DNA of 64,000 nt from Phyto melanocephala (GCA_941918925.1 OW799233.1:131966333-132030332), one strand, 5' to 3'; positions 45,805-57,083 are shown, counted from the first letter of the stretch. The notes: generated from the sequence alone by a model not told the origin. Program-made: numbers and translations.

Positions 45805-46632
45805 ATGAAATTCTTAGTTGCTTTCGCCTTAGCTTTTACCATCGCCTCCGCCTTCGATTTACGTGGTGCTGAAATTGGTCAACGTAACGTTGTAGTACCT
45901 CCTGTTAAGAACGAAGGTCGCATTACTAATGGACAAAATGCCGATATAAGTCAATTTCCCTACCAGGTGGGTTTGTCTCTAAAACTTGACGCCTTAACTT
46001 ACTCTTGGTGCGGTGGATCTTTAATCGGTCACGAATGGGTTCTGACTGCTGCTCACTGTACTCAAAATGTTGAATCTGTTACAGTCTATTTGGGTGCCAC
46101 TGAGCGAACCCAGGCTGAAGTTGAATACACTGTTAGCAGTAGCGATATTATCATTCACTCCGACTGGAATAGACCAACAACAAGAAACGATATTTCTTTG
46201 ATAAGGATTCCCTTCACTGCTTACAGTGCCAACATTAAAGCTGTTGAATTGCCCGTCATTGCCAACTCGTACTCTACATTTGCCGGTGAGAAAGTAATTG
46301 CTTCTGGTTGGGGAAAAACTTCTGATGCTAGCGGTGTTGCCACTCACTTACAATCGGGCACCATGAAAGTCATCTCCAATGATGATTGTGCCAAAGCTTT
46401 TGGTGCCATGATTATCTTCTCTCACCTTTGCGTTTCAACTCCCAAAGGAGTTTCTACCTGCAGTGGTGATTCTGGCGGCCCATTAGTTTTAGAATCCAGC
46501 AAGGTTCAGGTTGGTTTAACCTCTTTCGTTTCAAATGCCGGTTGTACTAAGGAACAACCAGCTGCCTTTACCCGAATCACTAGCTACTTGGATTGGATAA
46601 ATGAACACACTGGTATCATTAATGGGTTTTAA
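45805..46632 (+). CDS. P2: secreted Jonah/brachyurin-like chymotrypsin-type serine protease
   Basis: A 275-residue intronless S1A protease that cleaves peptide bonds extracellularly, by family most likely in the gut lumen. Signal peptide residues 1-16; propeptide to Arg39; mature N-terminus ITNGQNADISQFPYQVG. The triad is His84 (TAAHC), Asp129 (RNDISLI) and Ser223 (SGDSGGPL). Six Cys (69, 85, 195, 209, 219, 247) give the three disulfides usual in invertebrate family members. Ser217 occupies the chymotrypsin-189 position at the base of the S1 pocket, and Val242 (TSFVSNAGC) the 216 position, as in Jonah proteases; trypsin specificity is excluded by the lack of Asp189. The ATG at 45805 is the only Met before the signal peptide and lies just after the initiator. 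The C-terminus has four extra residues (INGF) relative to P3. P1 is divergent to the left, P3 convergent to the right. Confidence 0.95.
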   Translation: MKFLVAFALAFTIASAFDLRGAEIGQRNVVVPPVKNEGRITNGQNADISQFPYQVGLSLKLDALTYSWCGGSLIGHEWVLTAAHCTQNVESVTVYLGATERTQAEVEYTVSSSDIIIHSDWNRPTTRNDISLIRIPFTAYSANIKAVELPVIANSYSTFAGEKVIASGWGKTSDASGVATHLQSGTMKVISNDDCAKAFGAMIIFSHLCVSTPKGVSTCSGDSGGPLVLESSKVQVGLTSFVSNAGCTKEQPAAFTRITSYLDWINEHTGIINGF

Positions 46633-46785
46633 GTTCAAACTAAAAAATATGTATATGGAGAGAGCTAATATCTTAAAGTTTTATTTAAGCAAACTAATTA
46701 AAAAAATCAATTTATTTGTTAATTGGTTGTTGGGCTTAAGCTGGTTAAGGGTGCCTACATTTAGAACAACTTTAACTCAACAACC

Positions 46786-46791
46786 AATAAA
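46786..46791 (+). terminator. polyadenylation signal of P2
   Basis: AATAAA about 155 nt after the stop, within the hairpin whose arms are ATTGGTTGTTGGG (46722-46734) and CTCAACAACCAAT just before it. Confidence 0.5.
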
Positions 46792-46834
46792 ATACAATAT
46801 TGAAAACTATTGCAAAAATATTCTAAATAATTAA

Positions 46835-47945
46835 AATCAGCTAAGGTAAATGTATTTCAAACAATAGAGTTTTAAATTAAAGCTTTCGATTAGAATTTCT
46901 AATATAACGAATGAAAAGACTACATACAAGGCGATCTTAAACTCCTCTATTTACAAGTGTAATAAAAATAATATCTATGGCACTAAATGTAATGGCAACC
47001 AATAAAATCTATTCTAAAGATGATTTGAAATTTGTTTTATAATTTTAATACAAAAGACTTCTAACGAGAGAAAAGACTACTGTCAAGCATTAATTATTTA
47101 GTTAAACTAAGGTCATACATCTTCATTGCAAATTGCAATTAAAGTAACTGCAATATTTATTATTTTGGCATCAAAATGTTGTGTTAGTTGTTGTTACGGA
47201 ACATCCTATACGTCAGGACTAAAAGGAAAAAAATGTGAGCAATCTGCATATAAAACGGTGAGGTTATAAAATCGCAATATCTTTTATATTTCACTTTTAA
47301 AAAAATAATTTCTTAAAAATAGATATATAAATTGTCCATGAGAAGCAGGCAAATATATTGAATTTAAAATTTGTATTAGTGCTTTCCAGCAAAAAAAAAA
47401 GGCATTCAAAAGTAATAGTGGATGCATGGGATCAACCCATGATAAAGTGGTTCAATTTAGGTGAAACATTTGTGATTTTAACATTGAAGTGTCATTGTGT
47501 TTATATGAATATATTAACAAAATTCACTTAATTCTAATGAGTGCATAGATCGCATGCATATTAGATGAAAAGACATCCATTTTTCAGGAGCTAATTATGT
47601 TTGTTTACAGGAATTGTTTAAACTGTTTTGCACGCATTTGGTTTTGGAGAAGCCATTCATCTTACCTACTCTTGCACTTATGAATTTAAAGTCATGAAAA
47701 ATTTTATTTACATTGAGCTAGTGCAAAATTTTTATGCTGGGTTATAAAAAAGCTTATAAAATTTAAAAACTTCCTCTATCGCACACCTAAACACTTTTGA
47801 CATATCAGCATGTTTTCTCGTTGGAAGCCTTTCGAATTATAGTTTAAAAAAAATTTCTTAAACTATAAAGGATTTGTTCTATTGGTAAGCATTAAAAAAA
47901 CATCTAAATAAAATAGTATCAGATCGCGTAATACGTACTATATTT
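46835..47945. other. no gene seen between P2 and P3
   Basis: A+T-rich spacer between convergent genes. Near 47910, AGTATCAGATCGCG marks the far end of the P3 duplicated unit. Confidence 0.5.
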
Positions 47946-48187
47946 CTGTGGCTTGCAGCTAAAAGGACCAATGTCGAAATATTTACTTTTGAGAAAATTT
48001 TAATTGAAGTTTAACTTTTACATATGCTTTTATAGCTACATTGGCCAGCATTTATGAAGCTGTTCTGGGTTAAGTATGACTTAAGCTGTTTTACCATAAT
48101 GAAATAGAGCAAGAAAACAAATCTAATGCAATGATTAACTTCAAAGAGCAAAAAAGTGACATTGGCCCTTTTACCTCCAAGCCACAG
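47946..48187. mobile_element. 242-bp MITE in the 3' flank of P3
   Basis: CTGTGGCTTGCAGCTAAAAG and the next 10 bases are inverted at the right end with three mismatches (30-bp arms). ATTT flanks both ends. The corresponding P1 and P4 flanks are continuous, so the insertion is specific to the P3 unit. Confidence 0.8.
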
Positions 48188-48514
48188 ATTTAATCATTAT
48201 ATAAGAAATTCTAATAGGAAGGTTAAATTTTAATAAATGTATGTACGTATGTATGGTAACATTTACCAAAATTTATTCTAATTATTTAGGATATCTTTCC
48301 AATAGTTTTTAATATTTTTTTTATTGGTTGTTGGGTTGATGCTGATCTATATTCAGACAATCCAGACCAGTTTAAAGTCAAAAACTAACACACTAATAAA
48401 TTAATTCTTTTTTATTAGTGTCCTTTAATAAAATTTCACAATATTAGCTCTCACTATATATATATTTATTAGTTTGATCTTAAAAGTCATTAACGAATCA
48501 AAAATGTTATGCGT

Positions 48515-49327
48515 TTAGATGCCGGTATGTTCATTTATCCAATCCAAGTAGCTTGTAATTCGGGTAAAAGCAGCTGGTTTTTCTTTGGTACAACCGGCAG
48601 TTGAACCGAAAGAAGTCAAACCAACTTGAACCTTGTTGGATTCTAAAACTAAGGGGCCACCAGAATCACCACGGCAAGTAGAAACTCCTTTGGGTGTAGA
48701 AACGCAAAGGTGGGAGGAAGCAATGATTTCGAAGGTTTCCGCACAGACATCATTGGATATGACTTCCATGGTAGCCGATTGTAAGTGAGTGGCGACATCA
48801 CCATCATCAGCGGTAAGGCCCCAACCAGAAGCAATTACTTTCTTACCGTCAAATGTGGAGTACGAGTTGGCAATGGCAGGTAATTCAACAGCTTCAATGT
48901 TGTCATTGTAATCGGTGAAGGGAATCTTTATCAAAGAAATATCGTTCCTTGCAGTTAGTCCATGCCAGTCGGGGTGAATGATAATATCGCTACTGCTAAC
49001 AGTGTATTCTACTTCAGCCTGGCCCCGCTCAGTGGCACCCAAATAGACGGTAACAGATTTAGCATTTTCAGTACAGTGAGCAGCAGTCAGAACCCATTCG
49101 TGACCGATTAAGGAACCACCGCACAAGGAGCTAGTGAAGATACTACGTTTCACAAGCAAACCCACCTGGTAGGGAAATTGACTTATATCGGCATTTTGTC
49201 CATTAGTAATGCGACCTTCGTTCTTAACAAGAGGTACTACAACGTTACGTTGACCAATTTCAGCACCACGTAAATCGAAGGCGGAGACGATGGTTACTGC
49301 TAATGCGAAAACAACTAAGAATTTCAT
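48515..49327 (-). CDS. P3: secreted Jonah/brachyurin-like chymotrypsin-type serine protease
   Basis: A 270-residue intronless S1A protease. The start is set at the Met of MKFLVVFALAVTIVSA, which aligns with P1 and P2; an in-frame ATG seven codons upstream (49348) adds a polar stretch before the signal peptide and is less likely. Propeptide to EGR39, mature ITNGQNADISQFPYQVG. Triad His84, Asp129 (RNDISLI) and Ser222 (CRGDSGGPL). The 189-equivalent is Ser and the 216-equivalent Gly (TSFGSTAGC), so the S1 pocket is more open than in P2. P4 is the closest relative, differing at four positions. Same TATA/initiator and GATA-like module as the others. Functional as far as the sequence shows; substrate unknown. 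Confidence 0.95.
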   Translation of the reverse strand: MKFLVVFALAVTIVSAFDLRGAEIGQRNVVVPLVKNEGRITNGQNADISQFPYQVGLLVKRSIFTSSLCGGSLIGHEWVLTAAHCTENAKSVTVYLGATERGQAEVEYTVSSSDIIIHPDWHGLTARNDISLIKIPFTDYNDNIEAVELPAIANSYSTFDGKKVIASGWGLTADDGDVATHLQSATMEVISNDVCAETFEIIASSHLCVSTPKGVSTCRGDSGGPLVLESNKVQVGLTSFGSTAGCTKEKPAAFTRITSYLDWINEHTGI

Positions 49328-49351
49328 GTTGCCCTTGTGAGAAAGCAAAAG

Positions 49352-49388
49352 AACTGATAGCTTTTCTTTAGTACCAACGTATTATATA
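49352..49388 (-). promoter_or_regulatory. P3 core promoter
   Basis: Minus strand TATATAA (49382-49388) and TCAGTT (49352-49357), about 33 nt from the TATA start to the putative +1. Confidence 0.7.
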
Positions 49389-49560
49389 GCATAATTTTGG
49401 CAGATCGTAATAGTAGATAAAATTATCAGTTCAATAATATATCAAAAAACTTGTTTTGCAAAAGCCTACTACAACTAACAGTTCGCACCTTATCTACTGC
49501 CTACTATTTAATACTTCACTAAAAAGGATTTATCTTTGCGAACAAATCAATTGCCAAATA
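49389..49560 (-). promoter_or_regulatory. P3 upstream module with GATA-like sites
   Basis: Carries ACTGATAATTTTATCTACT (minus, 49412-49430) and AAAAAGGATTTATCTT (plus, 49521-49536). A segment of about 50 bp present in P1 and P2 between these sites is missing here and in P4. Confidence 0.6.
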
Positions 49561-50039
49561 TTGATAGCACGTACATAATATGTATGTACGTCAAAAGTAA
49601 TATTTGTTAATTATATATTATTTTATAATAAAAAATTGTGCGTGGAAAATTTTCAGAAAAGCATACAAACAAAAAGTTCGCCATATACCAAAGAATATAA
49701 AGTATCGTTGCAGGGCAATATCAAAACAAAAATTTTTTTTTTTTGCCGCATGTAAGGATTGCCAAAATACATTTCTGGCTATATCTTCGGCATTTACAGT
49801 CGGATATTAAAGTGCAATATATTGATGATTTGGTGTCGAGGAGACCACTGTTTTGATATAATAGAAATTGTCTTCAAACCCGTTTAAGTATTTCCCACCA
49901 GATCTCAGTTCCTACCACCTAAATGTATGACCATAATATCAGAAAATTAAAGCTCGAAAAAATTCATTAAAGTTTTGCTAAGGACGTTTTTCGATAATTT
50001 CATCCGAACTATTTTAAGAAATGTTTTCAATTTTTTTCC
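49561..50039. other. no gene seen
   Basis: Spacer upstream of P3; A+T-rich. Confidence 0.45.
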
Positions 50040-50640
50040 TTCTATATCCGTTTATTTTTCTGCCTGTTGAAAGCAGAATAGAGCTCGAACCGAAAAACTT
50101 AGGGGGCTCCAATTTTAACAGAATATTTTTTATGCACAAGGTTTTTTTGCTACTGAAAATGGGTATATTAGAAAGATAGTTATAGCCTGTAATGCAAGTT
50201 TAGGTTAAAGAAACCATGTCCTTCCAACATCGAAAAAAATGCAATGTGTGTGTATATTTCCTGAGTGAAAGAAATATTTTTCTCTAAAAATTGGAAAGGA
50301 GTTATAGATCAAAATGTACGAAAATGTATACCACACAGTGTACTTTTCGGTATATTAAAATTTTAAAACGAAATAAAACTGACAAAATTAGATGTATGAT
50401 TCTAAAATTTTTCAAACATTGCTTTTGGCTCAAATGCTTAGTACAAATTGATAAGAAAATAAAGAAACTTTAACACGTCTACTTTAACGGCCACCTCTCA
50501 CCTCTCACTGTTAAAAAAATTAAAAAGCTCATAAAACGACAGAATTATGTGTGATATTATATTGGGAGGTGACATGCCCACCCAAAGCTAATGCTATTTT
50601 GTAACATCTTCTAGGTGCCAAATTATACCCTTCAGATTCC
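50040..50640 (+). mobile_element. DINE-1-like family B, truncated copy
   Basis: Shares GAAAGCAGAATAGAGCTCGA, CTTAGGGGGCTC and the following region with family B copy 1. Its right part matches, inverted, the copy at 57373-58524 (TAACATCTTCTAGGTGCCAA). The 5' terminus and 3' stem are missing. Confidence 0.6.
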
Positions 50641-51259
50641 GCAAAAATACAACAACAAAATTAAAAAAAATAAAAAAAATTAAAAAAAAAATAATAATAA
50701 AAATATAAATAATATATTAAATAAAAATTAAAAAAAAATATAAAAAAATAAGAAAAAATATTTGTTTGGCTCAGCTGGGATTCGATGCCACGATTTCTCT
50801 AACCAGTATACACGTTTGTATGTATGTATGTTGTTGTTGTAATCAGGGTACACTTATACAAGGTAGCGGTGCAAGCCCAGCTGACTATTTTTTTGTGTTC
50901 TGGAGAATGTCAAAATACATACTTAAAAAAATTATTTCAACTTCGGAAATTGTCAAACTCCATACATAAAAAAAGAGAGACAAAAATTGCTCTCCTTTAC
51001 GCTATCACCTTATGTAATAACACCGTGGTTGTAATGTTGTTTTTGTGAAAAAAAAATCGAGGTGGTCGTGGATTTTTGCTCATATCTCAGTCTTTTATGT
51101 ACCGATGTTTCTGATTTTCAATACCGATCTACTCCCGAATATTTTCCGGGTCCAAGCGATGTCGGGGGTCTTCAAAAAGTTGATTTAAACATACACACGG
51201 ACAGACGGATAGACTGACAGAGCTTAATCGACTCCCCTATTCATAAGCTTTCAGAAAAT
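50640..51259 (-). mobile_element. DINE-1-like family A copy 6, truncated, with nested MITE
   Basis: Minus-strand family A from the A-rich tract to AGCTTTCAGAAAATA. Both termini are missing. It is interrupted at 50844-51027 by the hAT MITE. Confidence 0.75.
50844..51027. mobile_element. hAT-type MITE family, copy 2, target duplication GTTGTAAT
   Basis: Same family as 16805-16994 (CAGGGTACACTT...CGCTATCACCTTATG). GTTGTAAT occurs at 50836-50843 and 51028-51035. In uninterrupted family A copies this site reads TTGTAATGTTG once, confirming the insertion. Confidence 0.9.
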
Positions 51260-51401
51260 AAATTTACAAGATAATACAATTTTAATTAAAAGTAAATAAA
51301 CAAACTGTTTTTTTTTGTGTTTTGACATTCTCCGAGTCTTTTTGTATTTGTTGTAGGGATGTTGTCACCTGATATGAGTTTGCCTTGGACATGAGATTGA
51401 A

Positions 51402-52216
51402 AACAAGTAAAAGCGCTATATTCGGCCGTGCCGAATCTTATATACCCTTCACAACGTGTAATCATGCAAGAACAGTAGTTTGTATCACCATTCCATATGA
51501 TATACGTACATACGTATAAAAAACATACATATATAAAAACATCCCATTGTAAAATTATAAATTTACGTATGTATGTTAAAAAAAAATTTAAAAAAAAAAT
51601 AAAAAAAAAATTAACAAAAATATTTTTTAAAAATAATTAAAACATATATAATAAATATAAAACAAACAAAAATATTTGAAAAAAAAAATTAAAAAAAATA
51701 ATAATAAAAATATAAATAATATATTAAATAAAAAATAAAAAAAAAATAAAAAAAAATTAAAAAAAAATATATAAAAAAAATAAAAAAAATTTTTTTTGCC
51801 TCAGCTGGGATTCGATGCCACGTTTTCTCTAACCAGTATACACGTTTGTATGTATGTATGTTGTTGTTGTAATGTTGTTTTTGTGAAAAAAAATCGAGGT
51901 GGTCGTGGGTTTTTGCTCATATCTTAGTTGTTTATATACGGATGTTTCTGATTTTCAATGCCGATCTAGTCCCGAATATTTCTGATATTTTAATACTTCA
52001 CCCGAGTCCAAGCGATGTCGGGGGGCTTCAAAAAGTTGATTTCAACATACACACGGACAGAGTGTCAGACGGACAGACTGACAGGGCTTAATCGACTCCC
52101 CTATTCATAAGCTTTCAGAAAATATATACTTTGTGGGGTCGAAAATCAAAATTGTAGAAATTTCACATGGAATGACAAACCTATATATACCCTTTTTCAC
52201 TGTGTGAAGGGTATAA
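51402..52216 (-). mobile_element. DINE-1-like family A copy 7
   Basis: Complete minus-strand copy: AACAAGTAA, the stem ATTCGGCCGTGCCGAAT, the A-rich tract and TTCACTGTGTGAAGGGTATA. It follows truncated copy 6 in the same orientation. Confidence 0.85.
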
Positions 52217-53539
52217 AAAGTGGGCAGCCAAAAAAGGAACTCTTTCGCATTTCTATTGTACTTTTTGTATTTTCAACGTTTGTAAAGCAAGTATTTCAAA
52301 ATTAGTGACTATTGGTACGAGGTAAGACTGAAAATGTTAAGAACGACTAAAAAGGCGCTTAACTATTCCGAATAAAATTATTAATATTGTTATTTTATTT
52401 AAAACTTCATGAACATTGATATAGCAGAATATTAAGTGCTAACTTTTAAATTTCAGAAAGTATTTAAATCAAATTATCTATATAGATTTTATAATATTAA
52501 CAAATATTAATATATAAATGTGGGGTCAGGTAACATTAAACATATGACGAGGAGTGGCGAGTAGAAGTAACTGACGTATTTGCGAAAGAAGGATTGGACA
52601 GTTGCAGTAAAGACGTACAACCGAAAATACATTAAAAATCCTAATACTTAATTTTAAGCCTGGAATAAAAAATTATTATTTATTATTAAAAAATAAAACA
52701 AAAGTGGTTTTCATTAAAAAATCCTACATAAATATATATCATATACATATATACATAAATATATGATAAAAATACACAGATACATATTTTATCTACATAA
52801 GTATACAAAAGAGTAACGTGACTGACTGATTCATCATCGCAAAAAAAAGCTAGAGATATAAATTTAGACACTGGATTCCCCTTTTGATTTATAAGTTCAC
52901 TAACATTTAACCCGCTACTTCGATAGCGCAGTTCTTACTATTTATTGAATACTCAAATTCTATTTATAATTATTAAATATTTTTGGTTCAATTAATGAAA
53001 CTTTGTATCTCTGATTCAATTTACTTAGAAAAATAAAAAGTAGAGTAAGTATATATCGGGCATATATTTCCTAACTTAAAGCCAGATCAATGCTACTGAG
53101 TTTATAAGATTCAAAATTTCCAAAATGACCCTAAAAATAATAAAAGTAACATTTTTTCCTTCACTAAAACTCCCACTAGAACTCAGAATTCTATATATAC
53201 CAAAGTATAAAAAAATGACTAAAAAAATGACAAAATGTAAATTTGGTCGTCCATAATATTAGAAGTTAGACCTTAAATCAAAAAATACAAATTTTAAGAA
53301 TCTATGTTTACAAACGTAAAAATACAAAGAGTACAATGAAAATGCGAAAAGCCTTTTTTTGTGTCTCCAATATCATTGTAATTCTCAAATTGAATCAACA
53401 ATCCTTTATTTTACAATTTTAGTTTTATAAACGAAGACAGTACAAAAAGTCCCATTAAAATTATAGTTTTTACCCGTTTTTCCCCCTTAGGATTTGAAAA
53501 TTTCAAAAAAAAGCCAGACACTGATATATCTCCATTATT
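52217..53539. other. no gene seen
   Basis: A+T-rich. A TATATA/CATA-rich patch lies near 52735-52800. No coding motif. Confidence 0.5.
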
Positions 53540-55720
53540 ACCCATTGGGTATGCATAAATGCATGTTTGCCTACTTAAACCTATTTATATGATTAACTGC
53601 AGTATTTATCGGTTATATGCATTTCTAAAAATGCACAGCTTTTTGTGCATATGTATAAGCGCGAAATGCAAATATAAAAATACGTTTATATGCATATACG
53701 GTGCTTATAAAAAAAACTCGTTAATATGCATAAGCAGTGCATATATAAAAACTACGATATTTGCATAAAGGGTGCATATAAAAAAAGTAGACAAAATTTG
53801 TCCAAACTTTTATACATATACATATGTATGGATCAGTTTTTATTAAAAATTCATTTTTACAAAAAAAAATATTAAATTAAATAAAAAATATTATTGTACA
53901 GTTAGAAGTTTGTACTAAAAGTATCATTACACTGAGATCAGTCAACTAGGTTGAAAACATAAAAAACTAGAAATTCATTGCCTATTAAAATTGCCCCAGC
54001 AGTTCCAATACTTGCGAAGTGAGAAGTGATTTTGTCACGTCTTTATCATTGCTAATGAATTCACAAGCAATGGAAACTTGAATTTGGAATTGCTGAGATA
54101 AATTTAAGTACTTAGTCTAATACATACTAATTTTTGAAAAAATCTGTTATTTTCTTTTGTACATTTTAGCAGCAGCTCTCAAAAATAAATTGTTCAATTT
54201 TTTCCAATTCATCAATAAATCAAAATTTCTTGCTTGAAGAAAACACCGTAAACCACTTAAATATTCCACTGCATTACTTACAGATAGAATTGGTACATAC
54301 TCATTGTTATCATCCTCGTTAGCTTGATTGAAGCTCAGAAACGATTTTCTCCTTGTTAGGTGGTAAATTTTCGTCCTGAGTTACAAAATTTTCAAATTCA
54401 GCTCCAAATTCTAAACCAGAGTCAGCAGTTATAAATTTTTCATCTTCGCGATCTTCTATAGCTGGCAGTTCGTGAGATTCCGAAACAAACTTACACCGAA
54501 ATATATAAAGTCATATAAATTGGAAAAAAATAAGACTGTATTTTTTAAAATCAACTTTTTAGAGCAGTTTAAAATGGTACTAGAAGCTACTACCCAATAT
54601 GCTCGCTTGGCTGTATATAATGCTGCTAACATATCAAGGCTTTTCTTGAAATCTCAAAAAAGCATATTTGCTTACGTATTATATTTTGTCGATGGTATGC
54701 CTTGAAAGCATGAAGGATCCCCTGATCTAAATTGAGGTGATATATGCTGGTAAATATCGAACGTCAACGTTCTTTAAACTTATCTGCTTATGGGTTGTGT
54801 CTACGAATAGGATTACTTTTCTATTTTGTTGAATCATTTTTTCATCAAAAGCTAGTATTATTTCAGCCCAAATGTCCTGTGTCGCCCATGCCTTGTTTTG
54901 CGAAAAATACTTAATTTTTTTATTTTTAAAACATCGAGGCTGTTTTGGTTAACCTATGGCAAACATAGTCAGTTGCATTGCACGAAAGGAGTAAAGTTTT
55001 ACGTTCTTTTGATGACGTCATTCCAGAAATTTTAAAACCACTCCTATTAAGTGCTGATAAGAGCAATGCTTTGAAAAGTAGTCCCGTTTTATAGGCATTA
55101 AATATGTAACTTGCCTTGTATCCAGCGGTCAAATTTGGGAGAATTTCTTGAATATTGTCAACTGCTTGCTTATCAGCAGATCTTGCCGCACCATGAATCT
55201 TTTTTAAACTAATCCCCTCTCTCCGTTGCCATCGGTATAGCCAGCCAGGTGTAGGATATAAATTTTCGTTCAGGGCAATGTCAAATTGTTTGGCCTTTAC
55301 CATTAGCATATTGTTTGACACTACCACGCCAGACAAGCTTATTTGATCAAACCATTGCGATAATGCCTTATCCTTTTTTTTATTTTCGACTCGATTTTTT
55401 CTTTGCGACATATATTGCATGTTTTGCTGCTTTGAATAATAGAACTTTTGTCTCTTAAAATAAGATGTACGGTGTCGATTGAGCATCCAGACTTTCTACA
55501 AATATCTTGTTTAGTAGAATCTTAAATTTTATTTATAATTGAAAGCTTTTGCTTTATAGAAAAGCATATTCTTTTGTTAGCACTCATTTTTCATCGCATT
55601 TATTCATGATGCATATAGAAGACAATTTCTTTTGTAATTTATTCAAATTATATTAAAATTATGGTGCATAAAACCGACAAATGCATATAAGCGAAATGCA
55701 TATAGACGAAATTTTTATGT
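53540..55720 (-). mobile_element. pogo/Tigger-like DNA transposon, decayed
   Basis: Both ends are rich in ATGCATATA-type words (53540-53790 and 55640-55715), arranged as subterminal repeats around the minus-strand transposase remnant. Exact termini could not be fixed. Confidence 0.6.
54600..55587 (-). pseudogene. pogo/Tigger (CENP-B-like) transposase, broken
   Basis: The minus strand starts at ATG 55587 with a psq-type helix-turn-helix (FSIKQKLSIINKI, a stop, RKSGCSIDTVHLILR). A frame change leads to the 186-codon frame at 55486-54926. This has the CENP-B-type second helix-turn-helix (ALSQWFDQISLSG, GWLYRWQRREGISLKKIHG) and the start of the DDE domain (IFNAYKTGLLFKAL). The usual NADETGL motif reads NAYKTGL, so the first catalytic Asp is lost. 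Two further frames contain KVILFVDTTHK (second Asp), then LDQGILHAFKAYHRQ (third acidic region). At least three frameshifts and a stop after AYITSI. Clearly dead. Confidence 0.85.
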
Positions 55721-56246
55721 ATATTTTAAATTACAAGCTGAAATTGCACAGGCGATAAATATTGTATATAATTTACATATGACAGCAGTATTTTTCTCTT
55801 ATTATACGACTTTTGAATTAAAACTCAAAAAAAATTCAAACACACTCTGGAATTGATTTTACATAAAATGCGATAGAAATTATGCCTATAGAGTAATATC
55901 AGATCGCGCTTTACGAATTCTGTTTTAATCCTTTTTTTTAGAAATTCTAATGTAAAGGTTTAACTTCAAGTTCTATTGCTTGACATACATCAATCTAAAT
56001 TGATTCTAAATTTCTACTATATAATCCCAATAGCTTCTAATATTTTTTTATTGGTTGTTGGGTCTAATCTGATCTGTATGCGTACTATCATAAGCAACCT
56101 ATATATACAATAGAGCAACTTAAGCCCAACAACTATTAATTTAATTAACTTCAAAATATTAGCTTCCTCGATAAACATATTTATTTATTAGTTTGATCTT
56201 AAAAGTCATTAACGAATTCATTAGCTTTATCAAAAGTGGCATGTGC
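55721..56246. other. 3' flank of protease unit P4
   Basis: ATATCAGATCGCG (about 55908) and AGAAATTCTAAT match the P1 and P3 flanks. A hairpin with arms ATTGGTTGTTGGG (56050-56062) and CCCAACAAC (about 56128) resembles the one behind P2. Confidence 0.6.
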
Positions 56247-57059
56247 TTAGATACTAGTGTGTTCTTTTATCCAATCCAAGTAGCTTGTAATTCGGGTAAA
56301 AGCAGCTGGTTTTTCTTTGGTACAACCGGCAGTTGAACCGAAAGAAGTCAAACCAACTTGAACCTTGTTGGATTCTAAAACTAAGGGGCCACCAGAATCT
56401 CCACGGCAAGTAGAAACTCCTTTGGGTGTAGAAACGCAAAGGTGGGAGGAGGCAATGATTTCGAAGGTTTCCGCACAGACATCATTGGAGATAACTTCCA
56501 TGGTAGCCGATTGTAAGTGAGTGGCGACATCACCATCATCAGCGGTAAGGCCCCAACCAGAAGCAATTACTTTCTTACCGTCAAATGTGGAGTACGAGTT
56601 GGCAATGGCAGGTAATTCAACAGCTCTAATGTTGTCATTGTAATCAGTGAATGGAATCCTTATCAAAGAAATGTCGTTCCTTGCAGTTAGTCCATGCCAG
56701 TCGGGGTGAATGATAATATCGCTACTGCTAACAGTGTATTCTACTTCAGCCTGGCCCCGCTCAGTGGCACCCAAATAGACGGTAACAGATTTAGCATTTT
56801 CAGTACAGTGAGCAGCAGTCAGAACCCATTCGTGACCGATTAAGGAACCACCGCACAAGGAGCTAGTGAAGATACTACGTTTCACAAGCAAACCCACCTG
56901 GTAGGGAAATTGACTTATATCGGCATTTTGTCCATTAGTAATGCGACCTTCGTTCTTAACAAGAGGTACTACAACGTTACGTTGACCAATTTCAGCACCA
57001 CGTAAATCGAAGGCGGAGACGATGGTTACTGCTAAGGCGAAAACAACTAAGAATTTCAT
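56247..57059 (-). CDS. P4: secreted Jonah/brachyurin-like chymotrypsin-type serine protease
   Basis: A 270-residue intronless S1A protease. The start is at MKFLVVFALAVTIVSA; a Met seven codons upstream is in frame but unlikely. Architecture as in P3: signal peptide, propeptide to EGR39, ITNGQNADISQ, His84, Asp129, Ser222 in CRGDSGGPL, Ser at the 189 position, Gly at 216. It differs from P3 at only four residues (LIRI for LIKI, NIRA for NIEA, and IKEHTSI for INEHTGI at the C-terminus). The last codons and 3' flank look more like P1 (TTTATCAAAAGTGGCATG is shared), which suggests gene conversion or a recombinant duplication. Functional as far as the sequence shows; likely overlapping activity with P3. 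Confidence 0.95.
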   Translation of the reverse strand: MKFLVVFALAVTIVSAFDLRGAEIGQRNVVVPLVKNEGRITNGQNADISQFPYQVGLLVKRSIFTSSLCGGSLIGHEWVLTAAHCTENAKSVTVYLGATERGQAEVEYTVSSSDIIIHPDWHGLTARNDISLIRIPFTDYNDNIRAVELPAIANSYSTFDGKKVIASGWGLTADDGDVATHLQSATMEVISNDVCAETFEIIASSHLCVSTPKGVSTCRGDSGGPLVLESNKVQVGLTSFGSTAGCTKEKPAAFTRITSYLDWIKEHTSI

Positions 57060-57083
57060 GTTGCCCTTGTGAGAAAGCAAAAG

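Noticed and set aside
49328..49348. An upstream start (MLSHKGN...) for P3 and likewise for P4.
   Set aside because: It would place polar residues before the signal peptide, and P1 and P2 do not have it; MKFLV is common to all.
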